64,000 nt of DNA from Micromonospora pattaloongensis. GTDB lineage: Bacteria > Actinomycetota > Actinomycetes > Mycobacteriales > Micromonosporaceae. Below are positions 18,623 to 27,191 of this stretch, in pieces (position 1 is the first letter of the stretch; each line of letters starts with the position of its first letter). Below the pieces are notes generated by a model. The model saw nothing but the letters and a program-made list of their open reading frames with translations, had not been told where the DNA came from and did not search any database. The translations under genes were made by a program, and so were the position numbers. The stretch covers positions 682,001 to 746,000 of the forward strand of contig NZ_FNPH01000002.1 in NCBI RefSeq assembly GCF_900107255.1. The letters are read 5' to 3'.

Positions 18623-19182
18623 GATCGGCGACCGTACCAAAGCGTGGTCTCGCCGTAGCGCCTACTGCGCTCGCCCGTGATGCCATCCACCCATGTCACC
18701 GGCCCGGTCCGGCTGGACCGCTCGACCACCACGACGGCGTCCGCCGCCAGCCAGCCGCCGTCGGCCAGCGCGGCCAGCACGGCCGTGATCTCCTTATCGG
18801 GTACGGCGTACGGCGGGTCGGCGAACACCACGTCGTACGGGTCCCCGTCCGGGCCCGCCGCGAGCACGGTGAGCACCTTTCCGATCACGACCCGTGTCGC
18901 CTCGCCGGCGCGCAGCGCCGTCACGTTGTCCCGGATGATCCGGCCGGCCTTCGCGTCCGCCTCGACGAGCAGCACGTGGCCGGCGCCCCGGGAGAGCGCC
19001 TCCAACCCCACCGCCCCGGATCCGGCGTAGAGATCGGCGAAACGCGCGCCGTCCAGATCGATCATCGTGTTCAACGCGCTGAACAGCGCCTCGCGCACCC
19101 GGTCCGAGGTCGGGCGGGTGTGCGCGCCGGCCGGCGTGACGAGGCGACGGCCACCCAGCGTGCCCGCGACGATGCGCGTCAT
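18619..19182 (-). CDS. rsmD: 16S rRNA (guanine-966-N2)-methyltransferase
   Basis: SAM-dependent methyltransferase that modifies 16S rRNA during 30S assembly. The 187-residue product has RIVAGTLGGRRL at the start, PTSDRVREALFSAL, the SAM-binding loop FADLYAGSGAVGLEALSRG and the catalytic FADPPY motif. GGGAGA lies 5 nt before the ATG. It is the first gene of the rsmD-coaD unit and diverges from the LPVTG surface-protein gene. Confidence 0.95.
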   Translation of the reverse strand: MTRIVAGTLGGRRLVTPAGAHTRPTSDRVREALFSALNTMIDLDGARFADLYAGSGAVGLEALSRGAGHVLLVEADAKAGRIIRDNVTALRAGEATRVVIGKVLTVLAAGPDGDPYDVVFADPPYAVPDKEITAVLAALADGGWLAADAVVVVERSSRTGPVTWVDGITGERSRRYGETTLWYGRRS

Positions 19183-19504
19183 GACGTCTCCCTGGTCATG
19201 ACGTTGACGCTACGCGACCGGACTTCACCGCTGCGCAACAGATGCGACAGTCGGAAACCACGAAGAGACATCGTCCGGCGACGAGCCGTATATCAATCAT
19301 CTCGAATCTGCAACATCATCCTTATGCGCGGCTGAGGACCACCATGGACACTCCGCAACGGCTAAGGTCGGGCGCTGTGCCGGCGCAACCCCCGCCGGCG
19401 CACGACGTGGGGAGGCGTCACAACCAGGTAGAGCTGCTGTTCCGCCGCAGCCACCCGCCGCCCTCGCGCCGTGCTCTGAAGCCCCCTCTCCTCCAGGAGT
19501 ACGC
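19183..19504. other. Divergent intergenic region rsmD / LPVTG gene
   Basis: About 320 nt with no gene. Positions 19285-19325 are notably AT-rich and likely contain promoter or UP-like sequence for the + strand gene. TAAGGT at 19363-19368 is a possible -10, leaving a leader of about 130 nt. Confidence 0.4.
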
Positions 19505-20671
19505 GTGTTCCGTCCCAAGCTGTCGCTGCGGCGGCCACTCGCGGTGGTTGGCGCCGCGATCGTCGGCCTCACCGCGGCCGTGGCGATGCAGTCGCCCGCA
19601 AGCGCCCACTACAGCGTGCCCAAGGGCACCGCGATCTGTGACACCACGACCGGCGAGTGGGTCGTGACGTGGACCGTCGAGAGCAAGGTGCACTTCGATT
19701 CGACGCACTTCGCGCTCCACCACGTCGCCGTGACCCCGCAGGGCACCACGGTCGAGGGCATCCCGGTCACCCAGGAGCGGAACAAGTACCCGCACTCGGT
19801 GAACGACAAGCTGACCGGGACCCAGCGGGTTGCCGGCGACGCGCGCCAGGCGACGCTGGCCACCAAGGCCAAGTGGAACGACGGCTACAGGGAGCAGGAG
19901 GCCCAGCGGAGCAAGGTCACCTTCGAGGGCAAGTGCGAGAAGGAGACGGTGCCGAGCCCGGAGCCGACGCAGAGCCCGGAGCCGACCCCGGAGCCGACCG
20001 CGACGCCGCAGGAGCCGACCCCGGTCACCACGCCCACCGCCGCCTTCGCCTCGGACTGTGAGGGCGCCGTCACGGTGACCCTGAGCAACGGCGCCGACGC
20101 CAACACCGCGGTGAAGCTGACCGTCAAGGCCAAGGACTTCAACGAGACCTACGAGATCGCCCCGAACAGCAGCAAGAACGACATCGTCGTTCCCGCCGGC
20201 GCCGGCGCGATCACCGTCACCGAGGGCGAGAAGTCGGTCGGCGAGCCCTACACGTGGCAGAAGCCCGAGAACTGCGTGAAGCCGGGCGAGCCGACGGGCG
20301 GCTTCGAGTCGACCTGTGACGAGCTGGTCTTCATGATCGCGAACCCGGAGAACGGCAAGGCCGTCACCGTCACCTTCACCCCGAACAAGGGCGAGGCCAA
20401 GACCGTGACCGTGGAGCCGGGCAAGACCGAGACGGTGAAGTTCCCGGCCGAGGAGGGCCTGACCGTCACCCCGTCCGGCGACGGCCTCGACGAGGTCGCG
20501 CCGATCGCCTGGGAGAAGCCGGCCGACTGCGGCGGCACGGGCGGCGGCGGTGCCCTGCCGGTGACCGGCGCGGCTGCCGGCACGATCGCGGGTGGCGCCG
20601 CCCTCCTGCTGATCATCGGTGGCGTGCTGTTCTTCATCGCGCGGCGTCGCAAGGTGACCTTCACCGCCTGA
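19505..20671 (+). CDS. LPXTG-type cell-wall anchored protein
   Basis: A 388-residue surface protein with a signal peptide (RRPLAVVGAAIVGLTAAVA, cleavage near ASAHYS). Next come an N-terminal domain, a repetitive Pro-Glu-Pro-Thr linker (PEPTQSPEPTPEPTATPQEP) and two tandem domains of about 80 residues, each with a Cys pair (CEGAVTVTL...NC and CDELVFMI...DC). The end is a sortase signal: LPVTG, a hydrophobic helix (IAGGAALLLIIGGVLFFIA) and a positive tail RRRK. CCAGGAG lies 5 nt before the GTG. It should be displayed on the wall by a sortase; no sortase is encoded in this window. Confidence 0.9.
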   Translation: MFRPKLSLRRPLAVVGAAIVGLTAAVAMQSPASAHYSVPKGTAICDTTTGEWVVTWTVESKVHFDSTHFALHHVAVTPQGTTVEGIPVTQERNKYPHSVNDKLTGTQRVAGDARQATLATKAKWNDGYREQEAQRSKVTFEGKCEKETVPSPEPTQSPEPTPEPTATPQEPTPVTTPTAAFASDCEGAVTVTLSNGADANTAVKLTVKAKDFNETYEIAPNSSKNDIVVPAGAGAITVTEGEKSVGEPYTWQKPENCVKPGEPTGGFESTCDELVFMIANPENGKAVTVTFTPNKGEAKTVTVEPGKTETVKFPAEEGLTVTPSGDGLDEVAPIAWEKPADCGGTGGGGALPVTGAAAGTIAGGAALLLIIGGVLFFIARRRKVTFTA

Positions 20672-20704
20672 TCCGCGCCAACCGCTCCACCTGAGCACAT
20701 CGTC

Positions 20705-20740
20705 TGAGGGCGCGTCGACCACCCGGTCGGCGCGCCCTCA
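20705..20740 (+). terminator. Strong hairpin after the LPVTG gene
   Basis: A 16-bp stem (one G-U pair) with an accc loop, starting 33 nt after the stop codon. The outer arms are tgagggcgcg and cgcgccctca. A second, imperfect hairpin follows at about 20749-20778. Confidence 0.8.
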
Positions 20741-20916
20741 GCGTTCCGCCGCGGCTGACCACGGGTCAGGTGCCGCGGCGTTTCCGTTCACGCCTCAGGA
20801 GCTCGCCAGGAACAGCAGCCACAAACGACCATCCGTCCTGCCGTGTCTGGCCTCGTCGGACATGACACCCCGCCTCATCCTGGATCAATGGCAGCCGACG
20901 CGGACGTCAAGAGGCG

Positions 20917-23118
20917 CTATCCCTTCTCGAGGTACTCCGCGCGCTCCTCGTCGACCAGCGCGGCCATCGAGGTCGCCAACGCCGGATGCCGCTCCAGCTC
21001 CGGGTCCTCCTCGACCAGCGCGATCGCCTCGGCGCGGGCGTCGCGGATCAGATCGGTGTCGCGCAGCAGCGAGAGCAGTCGCAGGTGCGAACGACGGCCC
21101 GACTGCGTCGCGCCGAGCACGTCGCCCTCGCGCCGCTGCTCCAGGTCGAGCTCGGCCAGCCGGAAGCCGTCCGTTGTGGACGCCACCGCGTCCAGCCGTT
21201 CCCGCGCCGACGTGCCCTCCAGCGCCTCGGTCACCAGCAGACAGATTCCCGGCGCGCTGCCCCGGCCGACCCGGCCGCGCAGCTGGTGCAGCTGGGAGAC
21301 GCCGAAGCGGTCGGCGTCGAGCACGATCATCACGGTCGAGTTCGGCACGTCGACGCCGACCTCGATCACCGTGGTCGCGACCAGCACGTCGAGGTCGCCG
21401 GCCGCGAAGGACCGCATGATCGCGTCCTTCTCGTCGGCGGGGAGCTTGCCGTGCAGCACGCCGATCCGCAGCCCGTGCAGCGGCCCCTCGGCCAGCAGCG
21501 GGGCGACCTCCAGCACCGCCAGGGGCGCGCGCCGGCCGTCCTCACCGGGCTCGCCGGCCTCCTCGGCGGTGGCCGGGCCCTCGCCGATACGCGGACACAC
21601 CACGTACGCCTGGTGTCCGGCGGCGACCTCCTCGCGCAGCCGCCGCCACGCCCGGTCCAGGTACGCCGGCTTCTCCGCGGCCGGCACGACGTGCGAGGCG
21701 ATCGGCGAGCGCCCGCGCGGCAGCTGCGACAGCGTGGAGACCTCGAGATCGCCGTAGACGGTCATCGCGACCGTGCGCGGGATCGGGGTCGCGGTCATCA
21801 CCAGCACGTGCGGCGGCTGCTCCGCCTTGGCGCGCAGCGCGTCCCGCTGCTCCACCCCGAAGCGGTGCTGCTCGTCCACGACGACCAGCCCGAGATCGGC
21901 GAAGTCGACGCCCTCGTACAGCAGCGCGTGGGTGCCGACCACGATGCCCGCGTCGCCGCTGACGACCTGTTCGAGCGCACGCCGGCGGGCCGCCGCGCCG
22001 AGCGAGCCGGTGACCAGCGCGACCCGGGTGGCGTTGTCGGCGGAGTCGAGCTCTCCGGCGCGGCCGAGCGGCCCGAGCAGGTCGAGGATCCCCCGGTAGT
22101 GCTGCGCGGCGAGCACCTCGGTCGGGGCGAGCAGCGCCGCCTGCCCGCCGGCGTCGACCACCTGCAGCATGGCCCGCAGCGCGCACACCGTCTTGCCGGA
22201 CCCGACCTCGCCCTGCAACAGCCGGTGCATCGGATGCGCCGTGGACAGGTCCGCGGCGACCTCCTCGCCGACCCGACGCTGGCCGTCGGTCAGCTCGTAC
22301 GGCAGCCGCGCGTCGAACGCGGCCAGCAGCCCGGCCTCCGCGCGGGGGCGCGGGCGCGCCGGCCACGACGCCGCGCGGTGCTTGCGCTGCACGAGCGTCA
22401 GCTGCACGGCGAACGCCTCGTCCCATTTCAGCCGCCGACGCGCCTTGCCGAGCATCTCCTTGGTGGACGGCCGGTGGATCTCCCGCAGCGCGGTGTCGAG
22501 CTTCAGCAGGTTGCGGCCGGCCCGTACCTCCGCGGGCAGCGGGTCCTCCGGCGCGGTGAAGGTGTCGAGCACGACCCGGACGCAGCGGGCGATCACCCAG
22601 GTGGGCACCGCGGCGGCGGCCGGGTAGACCGGGATGAGCGCGCCCGCGAACTCCTCGATCTCCTCCTGCGCCGCGGCCTCGCCGTCGGTGGCGCCGTCGC
22701 CGAGCAGCACGTACTCCGGTCCGTTGAGCTGGCGCTTGCCGCGGAACTCGGTCACCTTGCCCGCGAACAGCCCCCACCGGCCGGGCCGCAGCTCGCGCTC
22801 GCGCCACGCCTGGTTGCCGAAGAACGTCAGGGTGAGCGTGCCGCCGGAGCCGTCGCCGACGGTCGCCTCCAGCAGGTTGCCGCGCCGCTGCCGCATCGGG
22901 CGTACGGCGGTCCGCTGCACCTGGCCGAGCACCGTGACCTGTTCGCCGACCTCCAGGGAGCGGATGTCGGTGTGCTCGCCGCGCTCGTCGTACCGGCGGG
23001 GAAAGTGGTAGATGAGGTCGCCGGCGGTGTGCAGGTCGAGATGGCTGGCGAGCGCCTTCGCTGTCTTGTCCCCGACGAGCTTCTTCAGCGGCGTGTCCAT
23101 GGTGGACGTTTCCGTCAT
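20917..23118 (-). CDS. recG: ATP-dependent DNA helicase RecG
   Basis: Superfamily 2 helicase that remodels stalled forks and branched DNA, 733 residues. It has an OB-fold wedge domain (EQVTVLGQVQRTAVR), Walker A LLQGEVGSGKTVCALRA, DEQHRFG (the DEAH-box equivalent), TATPIPRT and helicase motif VI QLRGRVGRGS. The C-terminal region contains the family-typical GTSARERLDA and EGDVLGATQSG. Its ATG overlaps the stop of the upstream DAK2 gene (ATGA), so the two are translationally coupled, an arrangement seen in other actinobacteria. Confidence 0.96.
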   Translation of the reverse strand: MTETSTMDTPLKKLVGDKTAKALASHLDLHTAGDLIYHFPRRYDERGEHTDIRSLEVGEQVTVLGQVQRTAVRPMRQRRGNLLEATVGDGSGGTLTLTFFGNQAWRERELRPGRWGLFAGKVTEFRGKRQLNGPEYVLLGDGATDGEAAAQEEIEEFAGALIPVYPAAAAVPTWVIARCVRVVLDTFTAPEDPLPAEVRAGRNLLKLDTALREIHRPSTKEMLGKARRRLKWDEAFAVQLTLVQRKHRAASWPARPRPRAEAGLLAAFDARLPYELTDGQRRVGEEVAADLSTAHPMHRLLQGEVGSGKTVCALRAMLQVVDAGGQAALLAPTEVLAAQHYRGILDLLGPLGRAGELDSADNATRVALVTGSLGAAARRRALEQVVSGDAGIVVGTHALLYEGVDFADLGLVVVDEQHRFGVEQRDALRAKAEQPPHVLVMTATPIPRTVAMTVYGDLEVSTLSQLPRGRSPIASHVVPAAEKPAYLDRAWRRLREEVAAGHQAYVVCPRIGEGPATAEEAGEPGEDGRRAPLAVLEVAPLLAEGPLHGLRIGVLHGKLPADEKDAIMRSFAAGDLDVLVATTVIEVGVDVPNSTVMIVLDADRFGVSQLHQLRGRVGRGSAPGICLLVTEALEGTSARERLDAVASTTDGFRLAELDLEQRREGDVLGATQSGRRSHLRLLSLLRDTDLIRDARAEAIALVEEDPELERHPALATSMAALVDEERAEYLEKG

Positions 23119-24740
23119 TCGATCCCCACCAGCAATGGATAGAACGGCTGCCCGCCGTCGTAGCTGTGCACCTCGACAAAGGGCCAGTGCTCGGCGAGGT
23201 GCGCGCGGACGGCCTCGGCCAGCCCGGGCGGGGCGTCGGCGCCCAGCAGCAGCGTGACCAGCTCCCCGCCGCCCCCGAGCATCCGGTCGAGCAGGGCCCG
23301 CGCGGTCGCCGGCAGGTCATCGCCGACCAGGTGCACCTCGCCCTCGACGAGGGCGAGCACGTCGCCGGGGTGGCACGGCCCGGCGATGGTCAGCGCCTCG
23401 CGGGCGGCGTAGCCGACCTCCGCGTACCGGCAGGCACCGGCCGCCTCGGCCATCGCGATCACGTCGTCCTCGAACCGCCGTTCGGGATCGCGGACGGCGA
23501 GCGCGGCGAGCGCCTGCACCGGCGAGCGGGTGGGCACCACGCTCACCCGGAGCCCGAGGGCGTGCGCCTCCCGGGCGGCGGCGCCGGCGACGGCCTGCGT
23601 GTCGGGGTCGTTGGGCAGCACGACGATCCGGGACGCCCCGGTCGCGCGGATCGCGTCCAGCAGCTCGCCGGTGGACGGGTTACCGGGGACCACGGTCGCC
23701 CCCTCGTCCGTGAAGAGTCGCGCCAGCCCCTCCCCCGGCGCGACCACGACCGCGGACCGGGCCCGCGGGGTCGCCGGCGCGGCGGGCGGCGCCGGCCGCG
23801 CCGCGATCTGGTCGGAGAACCGCGTCACCGAGATCTGATGCGGGCGTCCCGCGACCACCCCCGCCTCCAGCGCCGCGCCGACGTCGTTGACGTGGACGTG
23901 GACCTGCCAGGTCGGCGGGGCGCCGTCACCGGTCCCGACCACCACCAGCGAGTCACCCAGCCCGTCGAGCACCGTGCGCAGCCGGTCCACCGCGGCCGGC
24001 TCGGCGTCGAGCAGGAACTGCACCTCGTACGCGTACTCCTCGGAACCCGTCTCGCGGCGGACCGCGGCCGGCGGGCGGACCGCGCGCGGCGCGGGCGCCG
24101 GCCGGGGAGCCTCGCCGGTGACCACGTCGACCAGGGCGTCGAGCAGGACACAGAGCCCGCGTCCGCCGGCGTCGACGACCCCGGCCCGGGCCAGGACCGG
24201 CAGCTGCTGCGGGGTGCGGGCGAGCGCCTCGGCGGCGGCGCGCGCCGCGGCCCGGGCGACCGTGGCCAGGTTGTCGGAGTCGGCCCGCTCGGCGGCGCTC
24301 GCGGCCGCGGTGGCCACGGTGAGCACCGTCCCCTCGACCGGCTTGGCGACCGCCGTGTACGCCGCCGTCGCCGCCGCCCGCAGCGCGGCGGCGAGCGCGC
24401 GCCCGCGGACCGCGGCGGTCCCGGCGAGCGAGTCGGCGAGCCCGCGCAGCAGCTGCGACACGATCACGCCGGAGTTGCCGCGGGCGCCGAGCAGCGCCCC
24501 GCGGGCCATCAGCCACAGCACGCGCCCGTGCGGGGTGCGCGCCTGATCGTCGGCGGGGTCGGCGTCCCCGGCGACGGCCTGGTTGGCCGACGCGAACGTC
24601 AACACCAGGTTGGTGCCGGTGTCGCCGTCGGGCACGGGGTAGACGTTGAGGTCGTCGATCTCGCCCTGATGCCGTTTGAGCGCCTCCAGGCCGTCCGCGC
24701 ACCAGCGGCGCACGGCTGTGGCATCGAGGGTTTCCAGCAC
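23115..24740 (-). CDS. DAK2-domain protein, FakA-like fatty acid kinase
   Basis: A 541-residue protein with an N-terminal DAK2 kinase domain (DDLNVYPVPDGDTGTNL; LMARGALLGARGNSGVI; VKPVEGTVLTVA-like AKPVEGTVLTV), a middle domain (GRGLCVLLDALVDVV, HVHVNDVGAALEAG) and a C-terminal domain (GASRIVVLPNDPDTQAVA, PTRSPVQALAAL). This is the FakA layout; FakA phosphorylates fatty acids bound to FakB. No fakB is visible here. The GTG start has TAGGCT 6 nt upstream and no ribosome site, which indicates a leaderless mRNA. recG follows with a 4-nt overlap. Confidence 0.86.
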   Translation of the reverse strand: MLETLDATAVRRWCADGLEALKRHQGEIDDLNVYPVPDGDTGTNLVLTFASANQAVAGDADPADDQARTPHGRVLWLMARGALLGARGNSGVIVSQLLRGLADSLAGTAAVRGRALAAALRAAATAAYTAVAKPVEGTVLTVATAAASAAERADSDNLATVARAAARAAAEALARTPQQLPVLARAGVVDAGGRGLCVLLDALVDVVTGEAPRPAPAPRAVRPPAAVRRETGSEEYAYEVQFLLDAEPAAVDRLRTVLDGLGDSLVVVGTGDGAPPTWQVHVHVNDVGAALEAGVVAGRPHQISVTRFSDQIAARPAPPAAPATPRARSAVVVAPGEGLARLFTDEGATVVPGNPSTGELLDAIRATGASRIVVLPNDPDTQAVAGAAAREAHALGLRVSVVPTRSPVQALAALAVRDPERRFEDDVIAMAEAAGACRYAEVGYAAREALTIAGPCHPGDVLALVEGEVHLVGDDLPATARALLDRMLGGGGELVTLLLGADAPPGLAEAVRAHLAEHWPFVEVHSYDGGQPFYPLLVGIE

Positions 24741-24746
24741 GGCAGA

Positions 24747-24752
24747 AGCCTA
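24747..24752 (-). promoter_or_regulatory. -10 element for a leaderless DAK2 transcript
   Basis: TAGGCT on the minus strand, 6 nt before the GTG start, matches TANNNT with transcription starting at or next to the start codon. Confidence 0.55.
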
Positions 24753-24926
24753 CTTGCGCGCACCGACAGCCGCCCCGAGGCCGGCCCGTGTCCCGGGTCC
24801 GTCCGCCCCCACCGCCGGCCGCGGGCGCGGCGGTGTCCGGTCGGGGCATAATTCGTCGGCCGAGGGGCGTTGACGGCAACGGCAGGAGGGCCTGACGGGA
24901 GGCGATTAGCCCGTTGCCGGCAACAT

Positions 24927-24950
24927 CGGGTAACCTGGCCAGGTTGCCCG
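24927..24950 (+). promoter_or_regulatory. 24-bp palindrome over the rpmB -10 region
   Basis: Half-sites cgggtaacctgg and ccaggttgcccg form an uninterrupted palindrome with one mismatch. TAACCT inside it (24931-24936) is a plausible rpmB -10, so a protein bound here would block transcription. A perfect palindrome gttgccggcaac lies just upstream (24913-24924). No regulator is identified. Confidence 0.45.
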
Positions 24951-25000
24951 GGCAGCGTCCGTCGGCGACCTCATGAACGGATCAATCCCAGGAGTAACCC

Positions 25001-25192
25001 GTGGCTAGCGTCTGCGACGTCTGTGGCAAGGGACCGGGCTTCGGCCACAACGTCTCCCACTCGCACCGGCGGACCAACCGCCGCTGGAACCCGAACATCC
25101 AGTCGGTGCGCACCCCCGCCGGTGGCGGCACCACCCGCAAGATGCAGGTCTGCACCTCCTGCATCAAGGCGGGCAAGGTCGTGCGCGCCTGA
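25001..25192 (+). CDS. rpmB: 50S ribosomal protein L28
   Basis: A 63-residue ribosomal protein ([20 protein letters not shown] at the start) with a zinc-binding four-Cys pattern (CDVC and CTSC). It is the C+ form, so zinc-independent paralogues may exist elsewhere in the genome, as in many actinobacteria. The GTG start has AGGAG upstream. It is a single-gene unit divergent from DAK2-recG, ended by a very strong hairpin. Confidence 0.96.
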   Translation: MASVCDVCGKGPGFGHNVSHSHRRTNRRWNPNIQSVRTPAGGGTTRKMQVCTSCIKAGKVVRA

Positions 25193-25217
25193 CGCGTCCG
25201 CGCGTCGCCATACCTTC

Positions 25218-25254
25218 CACGTAGCCGCCGGGTCGTCGACCCGGCGGCTACGTG
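25218..25254 (+). terminator. Rho-independent terminator of rpmB
   Basis: A perfect 17-bp stem (cacgtagccgccgggtc and its complement) with a gtc loop, followed by tgtttc, 26 nt after the stop codon. Confidence 0.9.
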
Positions 25255-25317
25255 TGTTTCCCGGACCAAAGGAAGTTCCCCGCGATCAAGGAAGTTCCCC
25301 GCCGGGCGGGGAGCGCC

Positions 25318-25785
25318 TCAGAGGGTGCGACCGAAGGAGATGCAGTTCGGGGAGTCGCGGTAGTAGCCGAAGTTCGGGATCCGCTCGTACCCGCAGGACC
25401 GGTACATGGCGATCGCCTCGGGCTGCTTGTCGCCGCACTCCAGGATCATCCGCTTGCGCCCGTGATCACGCGCGGCCTGCTCCACCGCGGCGAGCACCCG
25501 CCGCGCGACACCGCGGCCCCGCGCCGCCGGCGCCGTGTACATCCGCTTCAGCTCGGCCGCTTCGCCCGCGTCGCCGTGGCTGCGCCAGCCGGCGCACCCC
25601 ACCGGCTCGCCCCCGAGGTACGCGACCAGGAAGGTCCCGGCCGGCGGCTCGAAGTCGGCCGGGTCGACCGGGGTGTCGTCGCCACTGCCCCCGTACCGCT
25701 CGCCCAGCTCGGCGAGGGCGGCGGTGACCAGCCGTTGCGCGACCGGGGAGTCGAAGCGCACGGCGCGGATCTCGATATCACTCAC
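25318..25785 (-). CDS. GNAT-family N-acetyltransferase
   Basis: A 155-residue acetyltransferase with a GNAT fold. The strand GTFLVAYLGGEPVGCAGW leads into the acetyl-CoA binding site AELKRMYTAPAARGRGVARR, and motif B follows (RMILECGDKQPEAIAMYRSCGYERI). The acceptor is unknown. The GTG start has no ribosome site but has TACCCT 6 nt upstream, pointing to a leaderless mRNA. Between its stop and the rpmB terminator, aaggaagttccccgc occurs twice, and the second copy forms a short GC hairpin that may terminate this gene. Confidence 0.85.
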   Translation of the reverse strand: MSDIEIRAVRFDSPVAQRLVTAALAELGERYGGSGDDTPVDPADFEPPAGTFLVAYLGGEPVGCAGWRSHGDAGEAAELKRMYTAPAARGRGVARRVLAAVEQAARDHGRKRMILECGDKQPEAIAMYRSCGYERIPNFGYYRDSPNCISFGRTL

Positions 25786-25791
25786 CCGTAA

Positions 25792-25797
25792 AGGGTA
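25792..25797 (-). promoter_or_regulatory. -10 element for a leaderless GNAT transcript
   Basis: TACCCT on the minus strand with exactly 6 nt before the GTG start codon. Confidence 0.55.
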
Positions 25798-25827
25798 CGG
25801 CGGGCCATCGGGCCTTACCGAACGCGG

Positions 25828-26766
25828 CTACCCGAAGTGGTCCCAGCCGGACGCGCCCTTGTGCGCCCGCCCGTTCACCGTGACCCCGCTGCCCTCGATG
25901 ACGTGCCCGACGGCCCGCCACCCCTCCGGCAACGGCGTGTCCTCCGGGAACGTCGCGGCCAGCGCGTGGTCGTCCCCGCCGGCGAGCACCCAGAGGTACG
26001 GGTCCGCGCCGAGCGCGTGCGCCGCGTCCCGCATCTGGGGCGGCACCTCGAACGCGTCCCGCCGCAGGTCGATCCCGACCCGGCTGGCGGTGGCGATGTG
26101 CCCCAGGTCCGCGAGGAGTCCGTCCGAGACGTCGATCATGGCGGTCGCCCCGGAACGCGCCGCCAGCGGGCCGGCCGCGTACGGCACCTCGGGACGGCGG
26201 TACGCCTCGACGAGCAGCTTGGGGGTGCGGAACCCCCGCGACAGCACCGTGTAGCCGGCCGCGGCGTACCCGATCCGGCCGGCGAGCGCGACGACGTCGC
26301 CGGCGCGGGCGCCGCTGCGCAGCACGGGCGCCGCCCCGTGCAGGTCACCGAGGGCGGTGACGGCGATGGTCAGCGTCGGGCTCGCCGACATGTCGCCACC
26401 GACCACGCTCGCCCCGACCTTGGCCGCCTCGGCGGCCAGGCCGTCGGCGAGGTCCTCTGCCCACCGCACGTCCAGCCCGGGCGGGGCGCAGAGCCCCACC
26501 AGCAGGGCGGTCGGGATGGCGCCCATCGCGACGATGTCCGCGAGGTTGGCCGCGGCCGCCCGGTGGCCCACGTCGACCGCCGCCGACCAGTCCCGCCGGA
26601 AGTGCCGGCCCTCGACCAGCACGTCGGTGGAGGCGACGACCCGCCCGTCGGACGCCGCCACGATCGCGGCGTCGTCGCCGGGGCCCAACAGGCACGCCGG
26701 TCCGGCCGACAACCGCGCGGTGACCCGGGAGATGAGACCGAACTCACCCGTCCTCGCCAGGCTCAT
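25828..26766 (-). CDS. thiL: Thiamine-monophosphate kinase
   Basis: Phosphorylates thiamine monophosphate to the active cofactor thiamine diphosphate. The 312-residue product has the AIR-synthase-like fold with GEFGLISR at the start, the Mg/ATP motif LLGPGDDAAIV, STDVLVEGRHF, GHRAAAANLADIVAMGA and IDVSDGLLADLGHIA. The ATG was chosen because the conserved GEFGLI motif follows within eight residues. Its start is overlapped by the stop of a 7-codon ORF that has the better ribosome site. No TPP riboswitch is visible, as expected for this recycling step. Confidence 0.93.
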   Translation of the reverse strand: MSLARTGEFGLISRVTARLSAGPACLLGPGDDAAIVAASDGRVVASTDVLVEGRHFRRDWSAAVDVGHRAAAANLADIVAMGAIPTALLVGLCAPPGLDVRWAEDLADGLAAEAAKVGASVVGGDMSASPTLTIAVTALGDLHGAAPVLRSGARAGDVVALAGRIGYAAAGYTVLSRGFRTPKLLVEAYRRPEVPYAAGPLAARSGATAMIDVSDGLLADLGHIATASRVGIDLRRDAFEVPPQMRDAAHALGADPYLWVLAGGDDHALAATFPEDTPLPEGWRAVGHVIEGSGVTVNGRAHKGASGWDHFG

Positions 26767-26786
26767 ATGCCCGCCCCGCACCGCAT
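26763..26786 (-). CDS. Seven-codon upstream ORF coupled to thiL
   Basis: ATG preceded by GGGAGG with 5-nt spacing, encoding MRCGAGI. Its TGA overlaps the thiL ATG (ATGA). thiL itself has only a poor GGGGCGGG run, so ribosomes may reach it by termination-reinitiation. Confidence 0.4.
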   Translation of the reverse strand: MRCGAGI

Positions 26787-26957
26787 CCCAGCCTCCCGAT
26801 AACCGCCCCGCCGCACGCACTCGACCATGCCGACCCACACCCTCGTTCCGCGCCGCACCCGACCAGCGCCACCTCCGCTGGGCGCTGTTACGGTCCGCAC
26901 CGCTCGGTACGGTAGTTTCACGGGCGAGCCGCCCCCGGCGGCGGATAGGAGTGGCTC

Positions 26958-27191
26958 GTGGTCCAGGCGTACATCCTCATCCAGACCGAGGTCGGAAAGG
27001 CCCGTGACGTGGCCGGGTCGATCGCGGATATCTCCGGAGTGGTCCGGGTCGACGCGGTGACCGGCCCGTACGACGTGGTCGTGCTCACCGAGGCGCGGAC
27101 CGTCGACGAACTGGGCAAGCTCATCGTCAGCCGGGTGCAGATGGTGCCCGGGATCACGCGGACCCTCACCTGTTCGGTGGTGCACCTGTAG
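26958..27191 (+). CDS. Stand-alone Lrp/AsnC ligand-binding (RAM) domain protein
   Basis: A 77-residue protein that is almost entirely the RAM domain of Lrp/AsnC regulators (AYILIQTEVGKARDVAGSI, GPYDVVVLTEARTVDELGKL), without a helix-turn-helix. Such proteins can form oligomers and bind amino acids, but cannot bind DNA on their own. The GTG start follows ATAGGAG. Its TAG stop overlaps the GTG of the next gene by one base, so the two are coupled. Similar stand-alone domains are found beside thiL in other actinobacteria. Confidence 0.85.
   Translation: MVQAYILIQTEVGKARDVAGSIADISGVVRVDAVTGPYDVVVLTEARTVDELGKLIVSRVQMVPGITRTLTCSVVHL

Noticed and set aside
20749-20778. An extra terminator for recG
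   Set aside because: The hairpin is imperfect, about 140 nt beyond the recG stop and just behind the stronger plus-strand terminator, so its assignment to recG is not supported.
26767-26957. A TPP riboswitch upstream of thiL
   Set aside because: No THI-box core (CUGAGA, ACYUGA) is visible on the minus strand.
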